A DNA stretch of 64,000 nt from Apium graveolens (taxonomy: Eukaryota; Streptophyta; Magnoliopsida; Apiales; Apiaceae). Location of the stretch: assembly GCF_009905375.1 (NCBI RefSeq), contig NC_133649.1:227189275-227253274 (forward strand). Reading direction: 5' to 3'. Position 1 is the stretch's first letter; each line of letters opens with the position of its first letter. Below, one piece after another: positions 34,089-44,070 of the stretch. The notes beneath the pieces were generated by a model that worked only from the letters and a program-made list of their open reading frames with translations, made no database searches and was not told the DNA's origin. A program made the translations under genes and the position numbers.

Positions 34089-34090
34089 TA

Positions 34091-34590
34091 ACTCATTAAC
34101 AAAACATATTGTCCTTGAAAAATAAATACATGAGACTATGAGAGAAGTCAAATATGCGGAATTTCTGTAAACTTTTAAAGTAATTAATACTTAACATTTA
34201 AACTCTCTAAATTTCGCCTGTACTAAACACAAAACTACAAATAAGCATCCCAATCATCTAATTCAAGTAAATTATACATATAATAGATGTACACATAATT
34301 GACTAGATAAATGGTCAGTGATATCAAGAACAAAAGTTTAATCAAATATACATAAGGAAAAACTGAAACTCTACACAATAAAGACTACCAAAATGAGGGC
34401 ACATTTGTAGATCCACTGGAAGTTTCTCAAAAGGTTAACATAAAGGATTTGAGAATCTCCCTTTGAAAATCTTCTTTTAAAAATCTTCAGTGCATTTGAC
34501 AAGCTCTACAAATAAACCAACGCGATAATCAAATTATGAGACAGAGGCAATGTGCGAGTTGATGAGACAGAGGCAATTATGAGACAGATA
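34091..34590. other. Non-coding stretch with a short tandem repeat at its end
   Basis: There is no gene. At 34536-34590 the unit atgagacagaggcaat is repeated imperfectly three times, just before the truncated Tekay leader begins. This may mark the junction of a deletion or rearrangement. Confidence 0.5.
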
Positions 34591-34799
34591 CAGGGTTCGG
34601 AGTCCCGCTACCATATACGATAACGAACTACGCTTCTATCACGATATTTATAAGGGTTCCCACAAGGGTTTTAACTGTCAGTACTACGTTAGGTAGTCCG
34701 ACTATGAACTTGGCAAGAGTCCTTATTATCTTAGTGAACTTATTATTTTAACGTCACATCATCTCTCAGGTTTATAACGCTTGGCTCTGATACCATTTC
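34591..34799 (-). other. Truncated Tekay leader with primer site
   Basis: This matches, in inverse orientation, 58403-58610 of the plus-strand Tekay element. The primer site complement gctctgatacca (34784-34795) abuts the LTR at 34800. The leader is cut off at 34591, so no coding part of this element survives on this side. Confidence 0.85.
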
Positions 34800-36017
34800 T
34801 GTAACACCCCTAAATCCGGGGTCGGGGATTCGGGTTGTCACGAGTTCCATTTCCCTTATCAATACTTAATCTTAACAGTAAACCAACTACTGCGTACTGT
34901 GACCCCACAATATACACACACACACACCACAAATTATAGTCTCAGAGATGAATACCAAAAATAACACAAGTCATTTTATTCCACAATTATAAGTCATTAC
35001 ACCTCAAAAGGGTTTCTGAATAAATTTACATATTCTTTGCCATTATTACAATTCATAATTACATAAGTCTGGTACATCAAAAGTTGAAAGCCTAGCCTAC
35101 TGGTAGCTCCTACCTCAGCTACAACGGCATCAACGCCTACAGGAAACTGCGGAACGTTTCCTATCCGCTCACAAATTGGGAGCTTGGTCCTGTTCATCTT
35201 GTCTATCTGTTGTTATGTGATGAAAGAAGAAAGCAAGGGTGAGCAACAAGCCCACCGAAATAATATGTATAATAATTAACAATATATGGGCATTTTCATA
35301 GTACTCATGAAAGTCTTGGTCAAGAAGAAATGAACCAAGTTGGTATCTTAACGCGACAAGTCACAAAATATTCAGTATATATATACATATATACTACTCA
35401 AAATCTTTGAAATCCTCTGACATGTATAATGTACACAGAGTTCCAGTTTATAACTTTATAAAAATATCGTTGCAAGGTGATCTCATATATCTAACCTTGT
35501 CTCAACGTTTTTGTGAAAATCTTTATCATGCATAAGATAATCATTAACCAGATATAAGTTGAAAGGATGAAGTTACAAGATACTCCAATATACTTATATC
35601 TTTTCCGAATACTACTTGAACTACCACCGTTAAAGTTATAATTAGTTTCAAAAGTTCATCACATAGATGAGAATACAAGATAAGATTTGAATAGATTCAA
35701 TCTTTGAAATATCATTCAAAAGAAATGAAGTTACGAGATACTTCATTAAGTCCCGATATATATCCATATATATCTCTCATACATTTCCTGAAAACCTCTG
35801 TCATGTAAAGTATGAATAGAGTTATAATATCCAATGAATTTGGAAAGAAAAGAATTTTGGCATAAACCCGATATCTTGCTGATCAGGCAAAAATACCAAT
35901 AACTAACCTTTTCTACTAGTAGATGGATGAATCCCCCACCGGTCATCACCCTGGCCTCATTAGGACCTTGTGCTGGACCGCCACCCGGCCTCTTACGCGT
36001 TGATGGGCTGCCTCCCA

Positions 36018-36022
36018 GCCAC
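36018..36022. repeat. Target site duplication, left copy
   Basis: The sequence gccac is identical to 47298-47302 and flanks the younger Athila-type element. Confidence 0.95.
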
Positions 36023-37514
36023 TGTTAGGGCGAAAACACGCGCTAATATTCACGCAAGTATACGCGTTCGCAAGTAATATAGAATATTTTCTAGTTCCCT
36101 CAGAGACTCAGACTAAATTATTATCTAATTAAACTCACTCACCAATGTATGATTACTTCTCAATGTTAAGACACCAACACTTAAGATTGTTGATTAAATA
36201 TTAACTATAATTAACTACTTAATTAATCACTTAACTAACACTTCAATTTATCAATAATAAAACACTCATGAGATCACAACTTCATTATTACTTCCTTCTA
36301 TAGCCATTGTTATTACCTTTAGCATGTGACAGTGATGATATTAATCGAATAACACGAAACTGATAAAAGCCAACTTTCATTGTACTAATACCATTCTACC
36401 AAGCATCCACAATTAAGATAGAAGTTGAATAGTCATAAATTATGTTGAGTTCCTATATGTCTACAGAAATTGACAACACAATGATTTAAGCACAAGTTAT
36501 TCCTTTTGATTACATAGGGCAAATAAAACTGTTAGAGTTACCCACTAATCATGCACAACATACATGAACCTATGCTAGCATGGCAAGTTCTAAATCTCAA
36601 GATCCACCGTCGCTTCACAAGAGATTATCACCCTATCTTATATGTTCGCGACGCACATAAGACGAATACGCACAACCAATACTAGATATCATGCAATCAT
36701 CACACACTAAAGTATTAAACAATTAACTAAAGAATTCCATAATAAATCCATTACAACCCCATGATCACGATTAACCCATAATAGTACTTATCGTCATCAT
36801 GGGTTCATATGAAATCATGATAAACAAACACGAGAAAATAATAACTAAACTAATTATATTTAAACAGAGTACGTCACAAGAATAAATAAGTTCAAAGCAA
36901 GAAAACTAGCATCCAACGTTACAACGAAACAAGAATCACAAGAATATATGCTTCCTCCTCGTTGCAGTGTGCTAAATCGGTCTTCTTCCTTATCTCCTTC
37001 GCTCCTTGCGTAAAAACACAATCTTCTTTTAATCCACACTTGTGAAAACGTCTCAAATCTACTTATATAATAGTCCCATAAAACTCAGATTACATAGAAG
37101 TGGAAACCAAACAGAAGTAGAAGTCCTAAAATAATTTGTCTTTTTTCCCGACCCTGCGCGGCCGCTCAGCATAGCTGAGCGGGCGCTCAGCTTGCTGCGC
37201 GGCCGCTCAGCAATGCTGAGCGGGCGCTCAGCTTGCTGCGCGGCCGCTCAGCAATGCTGAGCGGGCGCTCAGACCTCTACTGGAAAAAAATTATTTTGCT
37301 CCGTTTCTTCGCCGTAATCTGCCCGTTTCTTTCCTCTCGCAATGGTGAACACATGCCAAGGCTTATTCTTGATGATTCCTCCCCCGAAATGCAACTAAAA
37401 CCCTGAAATGCATAAACACTAGAAAAACGCATCAAATACACAAAATAATTGATTTCAAGACACCAATTTAAGCCATTTTAAGACGTTCTAAGAGGTATAA
37501 AATGCCACTTATCA
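36023..37514 (-). repeat. 3' LTR of the young Athila-type element
   Basis: 1,492 bp, from tgttagggcg to gccacttatca. It is 77 bp longer than the 5' LTR, because it has three GC-rich 41-bp units (37156-37272) where the 5' LTR has one. Confidence 0.97.
37156..37272 (-). repeat. GC-rich 41-bp tandem repeat in the LTR
   Basis: There are three units, the last one partial. Each has the form gcgcggccgctcagc, a 3-base spacer, gctgagcgggcgctcag. Each half-pair is nearly self-complementary, so a hairpin is possible. The 5' LTR has a single unit at 47018-47053. Confidence 0.93.
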
Positions 37515-37530
37515 CACCCCCAAACTTAAA
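37515..37530 (-). other. Polypurine tract
   Basis: On the minus strand this reads tttaagtttgggggtg, directly before the 3' LTR, and it is preceded by gaggacaagcatc as in the older copy. Confidence 0.85.
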
Positions 37531-38595
37531 TCGATGCTTGTCCTCAAGCGTCACAGACTCAAAAACAAATAAAAACATGCATGAATGCAATCTATATGAA
37601 AATGCAGCGATCCCCCTTACTACAATTAACCAACCAAATTGTCACATCTCAACGAATGCAGTTAGACAACTAAAGATCAATAAACTCATGCAAACGGACA
37701 TACAGCCAGAAACGTGGTGTGTGCAAATGCTTAACAGATATGCTTCGGAACTAGACCAATTACTATGACTAGACTATCCTCAAGACAATCCTACGATTAT
37801 ACAAAGAATAAAAATTCTAGGCACAAAGTGATATACAACACTACAAGAACTCTGGAGCTTATTACGGAATCGTGCTTTTTATTTACAACTCAAATGCTTA
37901 TTTGACCGTGCAATGAGTGAGGTCCACAAAAGACTTATACAATGGTATCCATGTAACGAGCGTTAGGTTAGTGGATTCCAGACTCTAAAAGCCTTAGGTC
38001 ACTAGGCACAAAGTCCCCTAAGAACTTAATAACTCGAATACCAAAGAGCACACTCTTGATCAATTATGCATAAATTAATTTTTTTTTTTTTTAAACTTCT
38101 GAGCAAGTGCGTTTCGCTCCATCTTGCTCAACCCTAGACTACTCGCACCATATGCGATCCGGCTACTAGCCATTTGACGCCTAGCCACAACTAGCAACAA
38201 CTTCCATATTTTTTTTCTCCAAAATTTTTCTTTTTCATGCCTTTATCACTAAGAACCTATAATCGAATTCTAAGCATAATAAGTAGATTGACCTTGAAAA
38301 CAACCAAATCATAACAACAATCTAGCCCTTACGCATTCTCTAAGACTTAGTGGATTTATAATTGTTTCTAGCCTGCATATCAACCTACACAACTTAATAT
38401 CACTTTAATGTTATCACTACACTCGCATCAATATCACAATTCAGACGATAAATCATTGCAAAAGGGATCATGGTAAATGCGTGAGCTACATGACATTCAT
38501 AAAAAAAACTATATGGCATAAATTATGCAACTATATGAACTAAACTATCATGAATATGCAACTAAATGACACACACACAATATTCCTTAACTACC
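37531..38595 (-). other. 3' non-coding region of the young Athila-type element
   Basis: There is no gene. A poly-A/T run at about 38080-38093 and the block shared with the older copy (tgcgtttcgctccatcttgc, about 38108-38127) lie here. The 88-codon ORF at 37502-37768 is antisense and unremarkable. Confidence 0.7.
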
Positions 38596-38625
38596 ACCCC
38601 CAAACTAAAAATCTTCACTGTCCTC
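38596..38625 (-). other. Internal polypurine-tract-like site
   Basis: On the minus strand this reads gaggacagtgaagattttt then agtttgggggt, just after the extra ORF. It copies the terminal signature about 1.1 kb upstream of the real tract. Confidence 0.6.
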
Positions 38626-38658
38626 AGTGAAAGTAGTAGAAAGGAACACAGGGTATAC

Positions 38659-39831
38659 CTACTCGGAGTCATCATCATCATCACCCTCAGTGGGTGGAGT
38701 ATCAGGCGGCGGGTATGCAGAGTCCTCACCAAAAACTGGCCACTGGATATCAGCTCCAAGGCCTCGAAAAGCAGTCCCTAACGCAAGGGTGAGCTCCTGA
38801 GCAAACCTGTTCTGCGTCTCATACATGGCATCCATCCGCCGTGAAAGCCTCCTATACTGGGCATCAACCATCCCAGCACCCTCCTGAGCTCTCGAAGAAC
38901 CAGCCTCATCACGCCCTGGCCTAGCCATAGTAGCACCTCGTGCTGGACGCCCTCCTGGAAGACGATAACCCAGCCCATGCTCCTCAGGCTCACCACCGGT
39001 CCACTCCTGTATCCCATTCAGAGTGCCAGAATCAATCGGAGCTGCTGGCAACTACAACTGCTCATGAGCCGGCCAGTTCACTCCCACTGCTCGGCATAGC
39101 TTCGTAACCGTAGATGCATAAGGGATGTTCATATGTTTCGCTCCCCTCAAAAACTTCAGAATTCCTTGGTAGATAAACTCACCAAGGTCCACATAGTATT
39201 CTTCATTCAAAATTCCCCACAACAACTGTGCTCTCTCAACTGTGACCTCGTGTGCATGCGAAGAAGGCAAAATATTAGCACAAATAAATGCATTCAATGC
39301 ACGGGCATACCTGTTTATGGCGATTGCCGGAAAGTGACGATACTCATTAGTGCCGGTCCTGCAGGTCCAAACTGTGCCCGGTCGACAGAGAGTCGCACAA
39401 ATCAAATCCAAGTCAAAATCCTCAGCAGTCTTTTCATTCCAGTTCTCCTCCTCGGGCTTCCTCTCTCGCTGTCCAATCACACGGCGAATCGCCGCAGGAT
39501 GATAATCAACTGTCAGCCCTCGGACCACAAAAAACCCATTCTTTTCGGCCTTCGCGTTCGCGTAGAACTCACGAACAACGCTCATCGGTACTGCTTCGGG
39601 TGACTCACAAAAAGCTATCCACCCCTTTTCTGCAATCATGGGCAGCAACTCACCATCCCTCCCCAATGGTAAAAACCCCCTCTCCTTCAGAATCGGCTTC
39701 CCCAACAGCCTAGTGTACTCCTCCTCCGCAGCTCTGTCAGTTAACCGAGGCCTTGCAGCAGTACCCCTCGATGAATCAGCAGTAGGAACTGTGCTGCTGC
39801 TGTCAATAGTGCGTGCTCTCTTGGGTGCCAT
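38659..39831 (-). CDS. Extra ORF after pol, one nonsense codon
   Basis: A 391-codon frame opens MAPKRARTIDSSSTVPTADS and contains EEEYTRLLGKPILKERGFLP, then VREFYANAKAEKNGFFVVRG, a central helical region, and after a single in-frame TAG at about 39052 the segment AQYRRLSRRMDAMYETQNRF and an acidic end (EGDDDDDSE). The stop lies where the older copy has CAG (HEQLQLP). The core fits the putative plant transposon protein family. No signal peptide or membrane span is seen. Its function is unknown. It lies about 540 bases after pol. Confidence 0.85.
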
Positions 39832-40077
39832 TGATTCGTGAATAAAAGTGTGTAAGAACTGATTTTTGATGTTTGTGAGAGGGTTTAAGTGTAGGAAGTT
39901 TTGTGGGAGATATGTAGGATAGGTGTATGTATATATAGGGTGTGGATTAGATTAGGGTTTGGGAATTAAGGAGTAAAATGATGGGGTAGTGGAAACAAAT
40001 CATGGGTTTATGGGCTAAAACTGTTTTTGTGTTTTTTTTTTCTGAACTATAAAAAAAAAATTCTGGTACTCGACCCC

Positions 40078-40217
40078 TGAGCGGTCGCTCAGCAAAACTG
40101 AGCGGGCGCTCAGCTTGCTGCGCGGTCGCTCAGCAAAGCTGAGCGGGTGCTCAGCTTGCTACGCGGTCGCTCTGCTTGCTACGCGGTCGCTCAGCAAAGC
40201 TGAGCGGGCGCTCAGGG
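40078..40217 (-). repeat. Internal GC-rich repeat cluster (young Athila-type)
   Basis: About four units combine gcgcggtcgctcagc and gctgagcgggcgctcag, closely related to the LTR units of the same element. They lie about 160-300 bases after the pol stop and about 250-390 bases before the extra ORF. Confidence 0.9.
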
Positions 40218-40315
40218 GGTCACTGGAAAAAAAAATTTACAGCCCCTGTTTTCTGATTTTTTTTGTGTTTTTGGATAGGTTATTAACTTCTAAGGGTTCC
40301 TGCAACAACAATTCA

Positions 40316-40345
40316 TGGGTTGCCTCCCACGCAGCGCTTCTTTTT
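40316..40345 (-). other. Conserved post-pol block
   Basis: On the minus strand this reads aaaaagaagcgctgcgtggg then aggcaaccca. It matches 28411-28440 of the older element in sequence and position. Confidence 0.6.
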
Positions 40346-40374
40346 CGTCATTAGCTTGACGTTTCGTACCCTTC

Positions 40375-43017
40375 TCAAGTAGTCAACAAAATGGCACTAA
40401 CCACTTCTCGGTTTGCCATGTCCCCATAGTAGTGCTTCAACCGCTGACCGTTAACCTTGAATGCTTGGTCCGGATCATTCTCAAAAATTTCCACCGCTCC
40501 ATGTGGAAACACAGTTTTGACAATAAAAGGTCCAGACCACCTTGATTTCAACTTCCCAGGAAAAAGTCGGAGCCGAGAGTTGAATAAAAGAACTTCTTGC
40601 CCTGAAACAAATAACGTAGGATGTAGCTTCCTATCGTGCCACCTCTTCACCTTTTCCTTATACATTTTGTTATTCTCGTACGCTTGAAGTCGAAATTCAT
40701 CAAGTTCATTAAGCTGAAGCATTCTTTTCTTACCAGCTGCATCTAAATCCAGGTTCAACTTCTTCAATGCCCAGTAGGCCTTATGCTCAAGCTCCGCAGG
40801 TAGATGACATCTCTTACCATACACCAACTGAAACGGTGACATCCCAAGTGGAGTTTTGTATGCTGTTCTGTAAGCCCAAACAGCTTCATCGAGCTTTAAA
40901 GACCAATCCTTCCTTGACGGACAAACAACCTTCTCTAGAATGCGCTTTATCTCTCTGTTAGACACTTCCGCTTGACCATTTGTTTGCGGATGATAGGCAG
41001 TAGCTACTCGATGATTCACATTATAACGCTGCATCATAGAAGTGAACTTACGGTTGCAAAAATGCGATCCTTCATCACTTATGATTACCCGAGGTGTTCC
41101 AAACCTTGTGAAAATTTGCTTATGAAGAAAATTTAGCACTGCCTTTGCATCATTTGTCGGTAAAGCTTTAACTTCGACCCATTTTGAGACATAATCGACT
41201 GCCAGCAAGATGTACTGATTATTGCAAGACGAGATAAAAGGCCCCATGAAATCGATTCCCCACACATCAAAGACCTCGACTTCAAGCATCACATTTAATG
41301 GCATCTCATCCTTCCTTGACAAATTTCCCACTCTTTGGCAACGATCACACCTTAAAACAAACTGATGAGCATCCTTGAACAAAGTAGGCCAGAAAAAACC
41401 TGCTTGCAGAATACGAGCTGCCGTCTTCTCACCACCATAGTGTCCACCATAAACCGTGGAATGACAGTCTTTTAATATCCCCTCCGTCTCACAGAACGGG
41501 ATACATCTCCTGATGATCTGGTCAGCTCCCTGTCTAAACAAATATGGTTCATCCCACATATACCACTTCACCTCATGCAGAAACTTCTTCTTTTGAGCGG
41601 ATGTCAAATTAGGAGGCATTATATTGCTGACGAGATAGTTTATAATATCTGCAAACCATGGTTCTTCCTCCTGAATTGTAAACAACTGCTCATCCGGAAA
41701 AGATTCATTGATTAAAGTCCTATCTTGTGAAGTAGAATCGGGATTCTCCAGTCTAGAGAGATGGTCAGCTACTTGATTCTCAGTACCTTTTCTGTCTTTG
41801 ATCTCTAACTCAAATTCCTGAAGTAAAAGTACCCAACGAATGAGTCTCGGCTTCGAATCCTTCTTGGAAACTAGATAGCGAATAGCTGCATGATCAGTGA
41901 ATACTGTTACTTTCGTACCAAGTAGATACGATCGAAATTTCTCAAACCCAAAGACTATAGCCAAAAGCTCCTTCTCAGTAGTGGTGTAGTTCAATTGGGC
42001 ACCATTTAAGGTCTTACTCGTATAGTAGACCACATGGAAGAGGTTTTTCTTGCGCTGTCCCAGAACTGTACCTACCGCATAATCACTCGCATCACACATC
42101 ATCTCAAACGGTTCTGTCCAATCTGGTGCTGTAATAACTGGTGCAGTGATCAAACTCTTCTTGAGAGTCTCGAATGCTGCCAAACATTCATCATCAAATT
42201 TGAAAGGCACATCTTTCTCAAGTAAATTGCACAGCGGCTTAGATATCTTTGAAAAGTCCTTGATGAATCGCCTATAAAAACCCGCATGACCAAGAAAACT
42301 ACGGATTCCTTTCACAGAATTAGGTGGGGGAAGATTTTCAATGACTCCCACCTTGGCCTTGTCCACCTCCAGACCCTTTCTAGAGACCTTATGCCCAAGG
42401 ATAATGCCTTCACGCACCATAAAATGACATTTCTCCCAATTGAGCAACAAATTAGTTTCCACGCATCTTTTCAGTACGGCGCGCAGATTATTCAAACATT
42501 CATCATATGAGTGTCCAAAGACGGAGAAGTCATCCATGAACACTTCAACGTTATTTCCAATCATGTCAGAGAATATCGCCATCATACATCTCTGAAAAGT
42601 GGCCGGGGCGCCACATAACCCAAACGAAACTCTGCGAAAAGCAAACGTGCCAAATGGACAAGTGAAGGTAGTCTTTTCCTGATCCTCTGGGGCAATACAA
42701 ATCTGATTATACCCGGAATAACCATCCAGAAGACAAAAATACTCATGACCCGCCAATCTGTCAAGCATCTGATCAATAAATGGAAGAGGGAAGTGATGCT
42801 TCCTTGTGGCTTTGTTCAATTTTTTATAATCCATGCATACTCTCCATCCTGTAACTGTTCGAGTAGGGATGAGCTCATTCTTTTCATTTGCTACCACAGT
42901 GATACCTCCTTTTTTAGGTACACATTGTACGGGGCTCACCCACGAGCTGTCAGAAATAGGATAAATGATGCCTGCATCTAGCCATCTCAGAATTTCTTTC
43001 TTCACCACCTCCTTCAT
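40375..43017 (-). CDS. pol: Pol: RT, RNase H and integrase (young Athila-type)
   Basis: An 880-codon uninterrupted frame. [33 protein letters not shown] and the catalytic [12 protein letters not shown]. RNase [36 protein letters not shown] and TDHAAIRYL. Integrase zinc domain: [18 protein letters not shown] and CDRCQRVGN. Integrase core: [22 protein letters not shown] and [17 protein letters not shown]. The C-terminus is [20 protein letters not shown]. All visible catalytic residues are present. It is in the same frame as the upstream protease ORF, separated by one TAG. This would be the replication and integration machinery of the element. Confidence 0.95.
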   Translation of the reverse strand: MKEVVKKEILRWLDAGIIYPISDSSWVSPVQCVPKKGGITVVANEKNELIPTRTVTGWRVCMDYKKLNKATRKHHFPLPFIDQMLDRLAGHEYFCLLDGYSGYNQICIAPEDQEKTTFTCPFGTFAFRRVSFGLCGAPATFQRCMMAIFSDMIGNNVEVFMDDFSVFGHSYDECLNNLRAVLKRCVETNLLLNWEKCHFMVREGIILGHKVSRKGLEVDKAKVGVIENLPPPNSVKGIRSFLGHAGFYRRFIKDFSKISKPLCNLLEKDVPFKFDDECLAAFETLKKSLITAPVITAPDWTEPFEMMCDASDYAVGTVLGQRKKNLFHVVYYTSKTLNGAQLNYTTTEKELLAIVFGFEKFRSYLLGTKVTVFTDHAAIRYLVSKKDSKPRLIRWVLLLQEFELEIKDRKGTENQVADHLSRLENPDSTSQDRTLINESFPDEQLFTIQEEEPWFADIINYLVSNIMPPNLTSAQKKKFLHEVKWYMWDEPYLFRQGADQIIRRCIPFCETEGILKDCHSTVYGGHYGGEKTAARILQAGFFWPTLFKDAHQFVLRCDRCQRVGNLSRKDEMPLNVMLEVEVFDVWGIDFMGPFISSCNNQYILLAVDYVSKWVEVKALPTNDAKAVLNFLHKQIFTRFGTPRVIISDEGSHFCNRKFTSMMQRYNVNHRVATAYHPQTNGQAEVSNREIKRILEKVVCPSRKDWSLKLDEAVWAYRTAYKTPLGMSPFQLVYGKRCHLPAELEHKAYWALKKLNLDLDAAGKKRMLQLNELDEFRLQAYENNKMYKEKVKRWHDRKLHPTLFVSGQEVLLFNSRLRLFPGKLKSRWSGPFIVKTVFPHGAVEIFENDPDQAFKVNGQRLKHYYGDMANREVVSAILLTT

Positions 43018-43038
43018 GATGGGATTCAGTCTTCGCTG

Positions 43039-44070
43039 CTATTCCACAGTTGGCTTACTACCTTCCTCTAGCAGAATTTTATGCATACAATATGAAGGAC
43101 TTATCCCCTTGATGTCTACTATGGTCGATCCTATAGCCGATTTGAATTCTCTCAAAATCCTTAAGAGCTTTACTTCCTCACTACCTGAAAGGTCAGATGA
43201 AATAATAACAGGTAACGTAGATGAATCACCTAAAAAAGCATACCTCAAGTGTTCAGGTAATGGCTTGAGCTCCAAGGTAGGTGCTTCCTCTATTGATGGT
43301 TTGAGCTCCCCTTCAGCATTCTTAAGGTCAGAAGTACCTAGAGATTCAAATGGTATGTCCAGCTTTCGCTTCCAGGGAGAAGCGTTCAGATATTGTAATT
43401 GCTCGTTGCCATCTTCATCATCGCTGTCAAAATCCCCCACTAAGGCCTTTTCCAATGCATCAGACATTAGCATGCGATCGAGTTCCGAAGTAACTGCAGA
43501 ATCAATCACATCCAATTTTAAGCACTCCTCATCTTCTGTAGGGAATTTCATTGCCTTGAATACGTTGAAGGTCACATCCTGATCTTGGACCCGCATAGTA
43601 AGTTCCCCTTTTTGCACATCTATCAAGGTACGGCCAGTAGCCAAGAAAGGCCTTCCCAAGATTATGGGAATCTTCTTATCTTCCTCAAAATCCAGAATAA
43701 CAAAATCTGCAGGAAAGAAGAGCTTATCCACCTTGACGAGCACATCCTCAACTATGCCCCTTGGGTAAGTAATGGAACGGTCAGCCAATTGTAGCGACAT
43801 GTATGTGGGTTTTGGATCAGGCAGATCCAGCTTTTTAAAGATCGACAACGGCATCAGATTAATGCTTGCTCCCAAATCACAAAGGCACTTGTCAAAAGTC
43901 AGATTGCCAATGGTGCAAGGAATGGTGAAGCTTCCTGGATCTTTCAGTTTTGGTGGTAACTTTTGCTGTAGAACAGCGCTGTATTCTTCCGTGAGAGAAA
44001 CGGTTTCAAGGTCATCCAGTTTCACCTTCCTTGAAAGAATAGTCTTCATAAACTTCGCATAACTAGGCAT
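43039..44070 (-). CDS. Protease and start of RT (young Athila-type)
   Basis: A 343-codon stretch between two nonsense codons in the gag-pol frame. It carries the aspartic protease motif CDLGASINLMPLSIF and the flap-side region [20 protein letters not shown], then the linker ELKPLPEHLRYAFLG and IKGISPSYCMHKILLEEGSK leading into RT. It ends at TAG where the older copy has CAG (PTVEQQ). The apparent start codon is only the first ATG after the upstream stop, not a true start. Confidence 0.93.
   Translation of the reverse strand: MPSYAKFMKTILSRKVKLDDLETVSLTEEYSAVLQQKLPPKLKDPGSFTIPCTIGNLTFDKCLCDLGASINLMPLSIFKKLDLPDPKPTYMSLQLADRSITYPRGIVEDVLVKVDKLFFPADFVILDFEEDKKIPIILGRPFLATGRTLIDVQKGELTMRVQDQDVTFNVFKAMKFPTEDEECLKLDVIDSAVTSELDRMLMSDALEKALVGDFDSDDEDGNEQLQYLNASPWKRKLDIPFESLGTSDLKNAEGELKPSIEEAPTLELKPLPEHLRYAFLGDSSTLPVIISSDLSGSEEVKLLRILREFKSAIGSTIVDIKGISPSYCMHKILLEEGSKPTVE

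Noticed and set aside
34784..34795. tRNA gene fragment
   Set aside because: The match to a tRNA 3' end is limited to the retrotransposon primer site next to an LTR; the same applies to 12981-12992, 22941-22960, 45857-45876 and 58407-58418.
39133..39603. 156-codon ORF on the plus strand
   Set aside because: It is antisense to the extra ORF of the young Athila-type element and has no recognisable domain.
43036..43045. Programmed stop-codon read-through between protease and RT in the young Athila-type element
   Set aside because: The bases after TAG (CAG CGA) only partly match the known plant read-through context, and the older copy has a sense Gln codon at the site, so a simple mutation is more likely.
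42965..43582. 205-codon ORF on the plus strand
   Set aside because: It is the antisense shadow of the protease-RT coding region.
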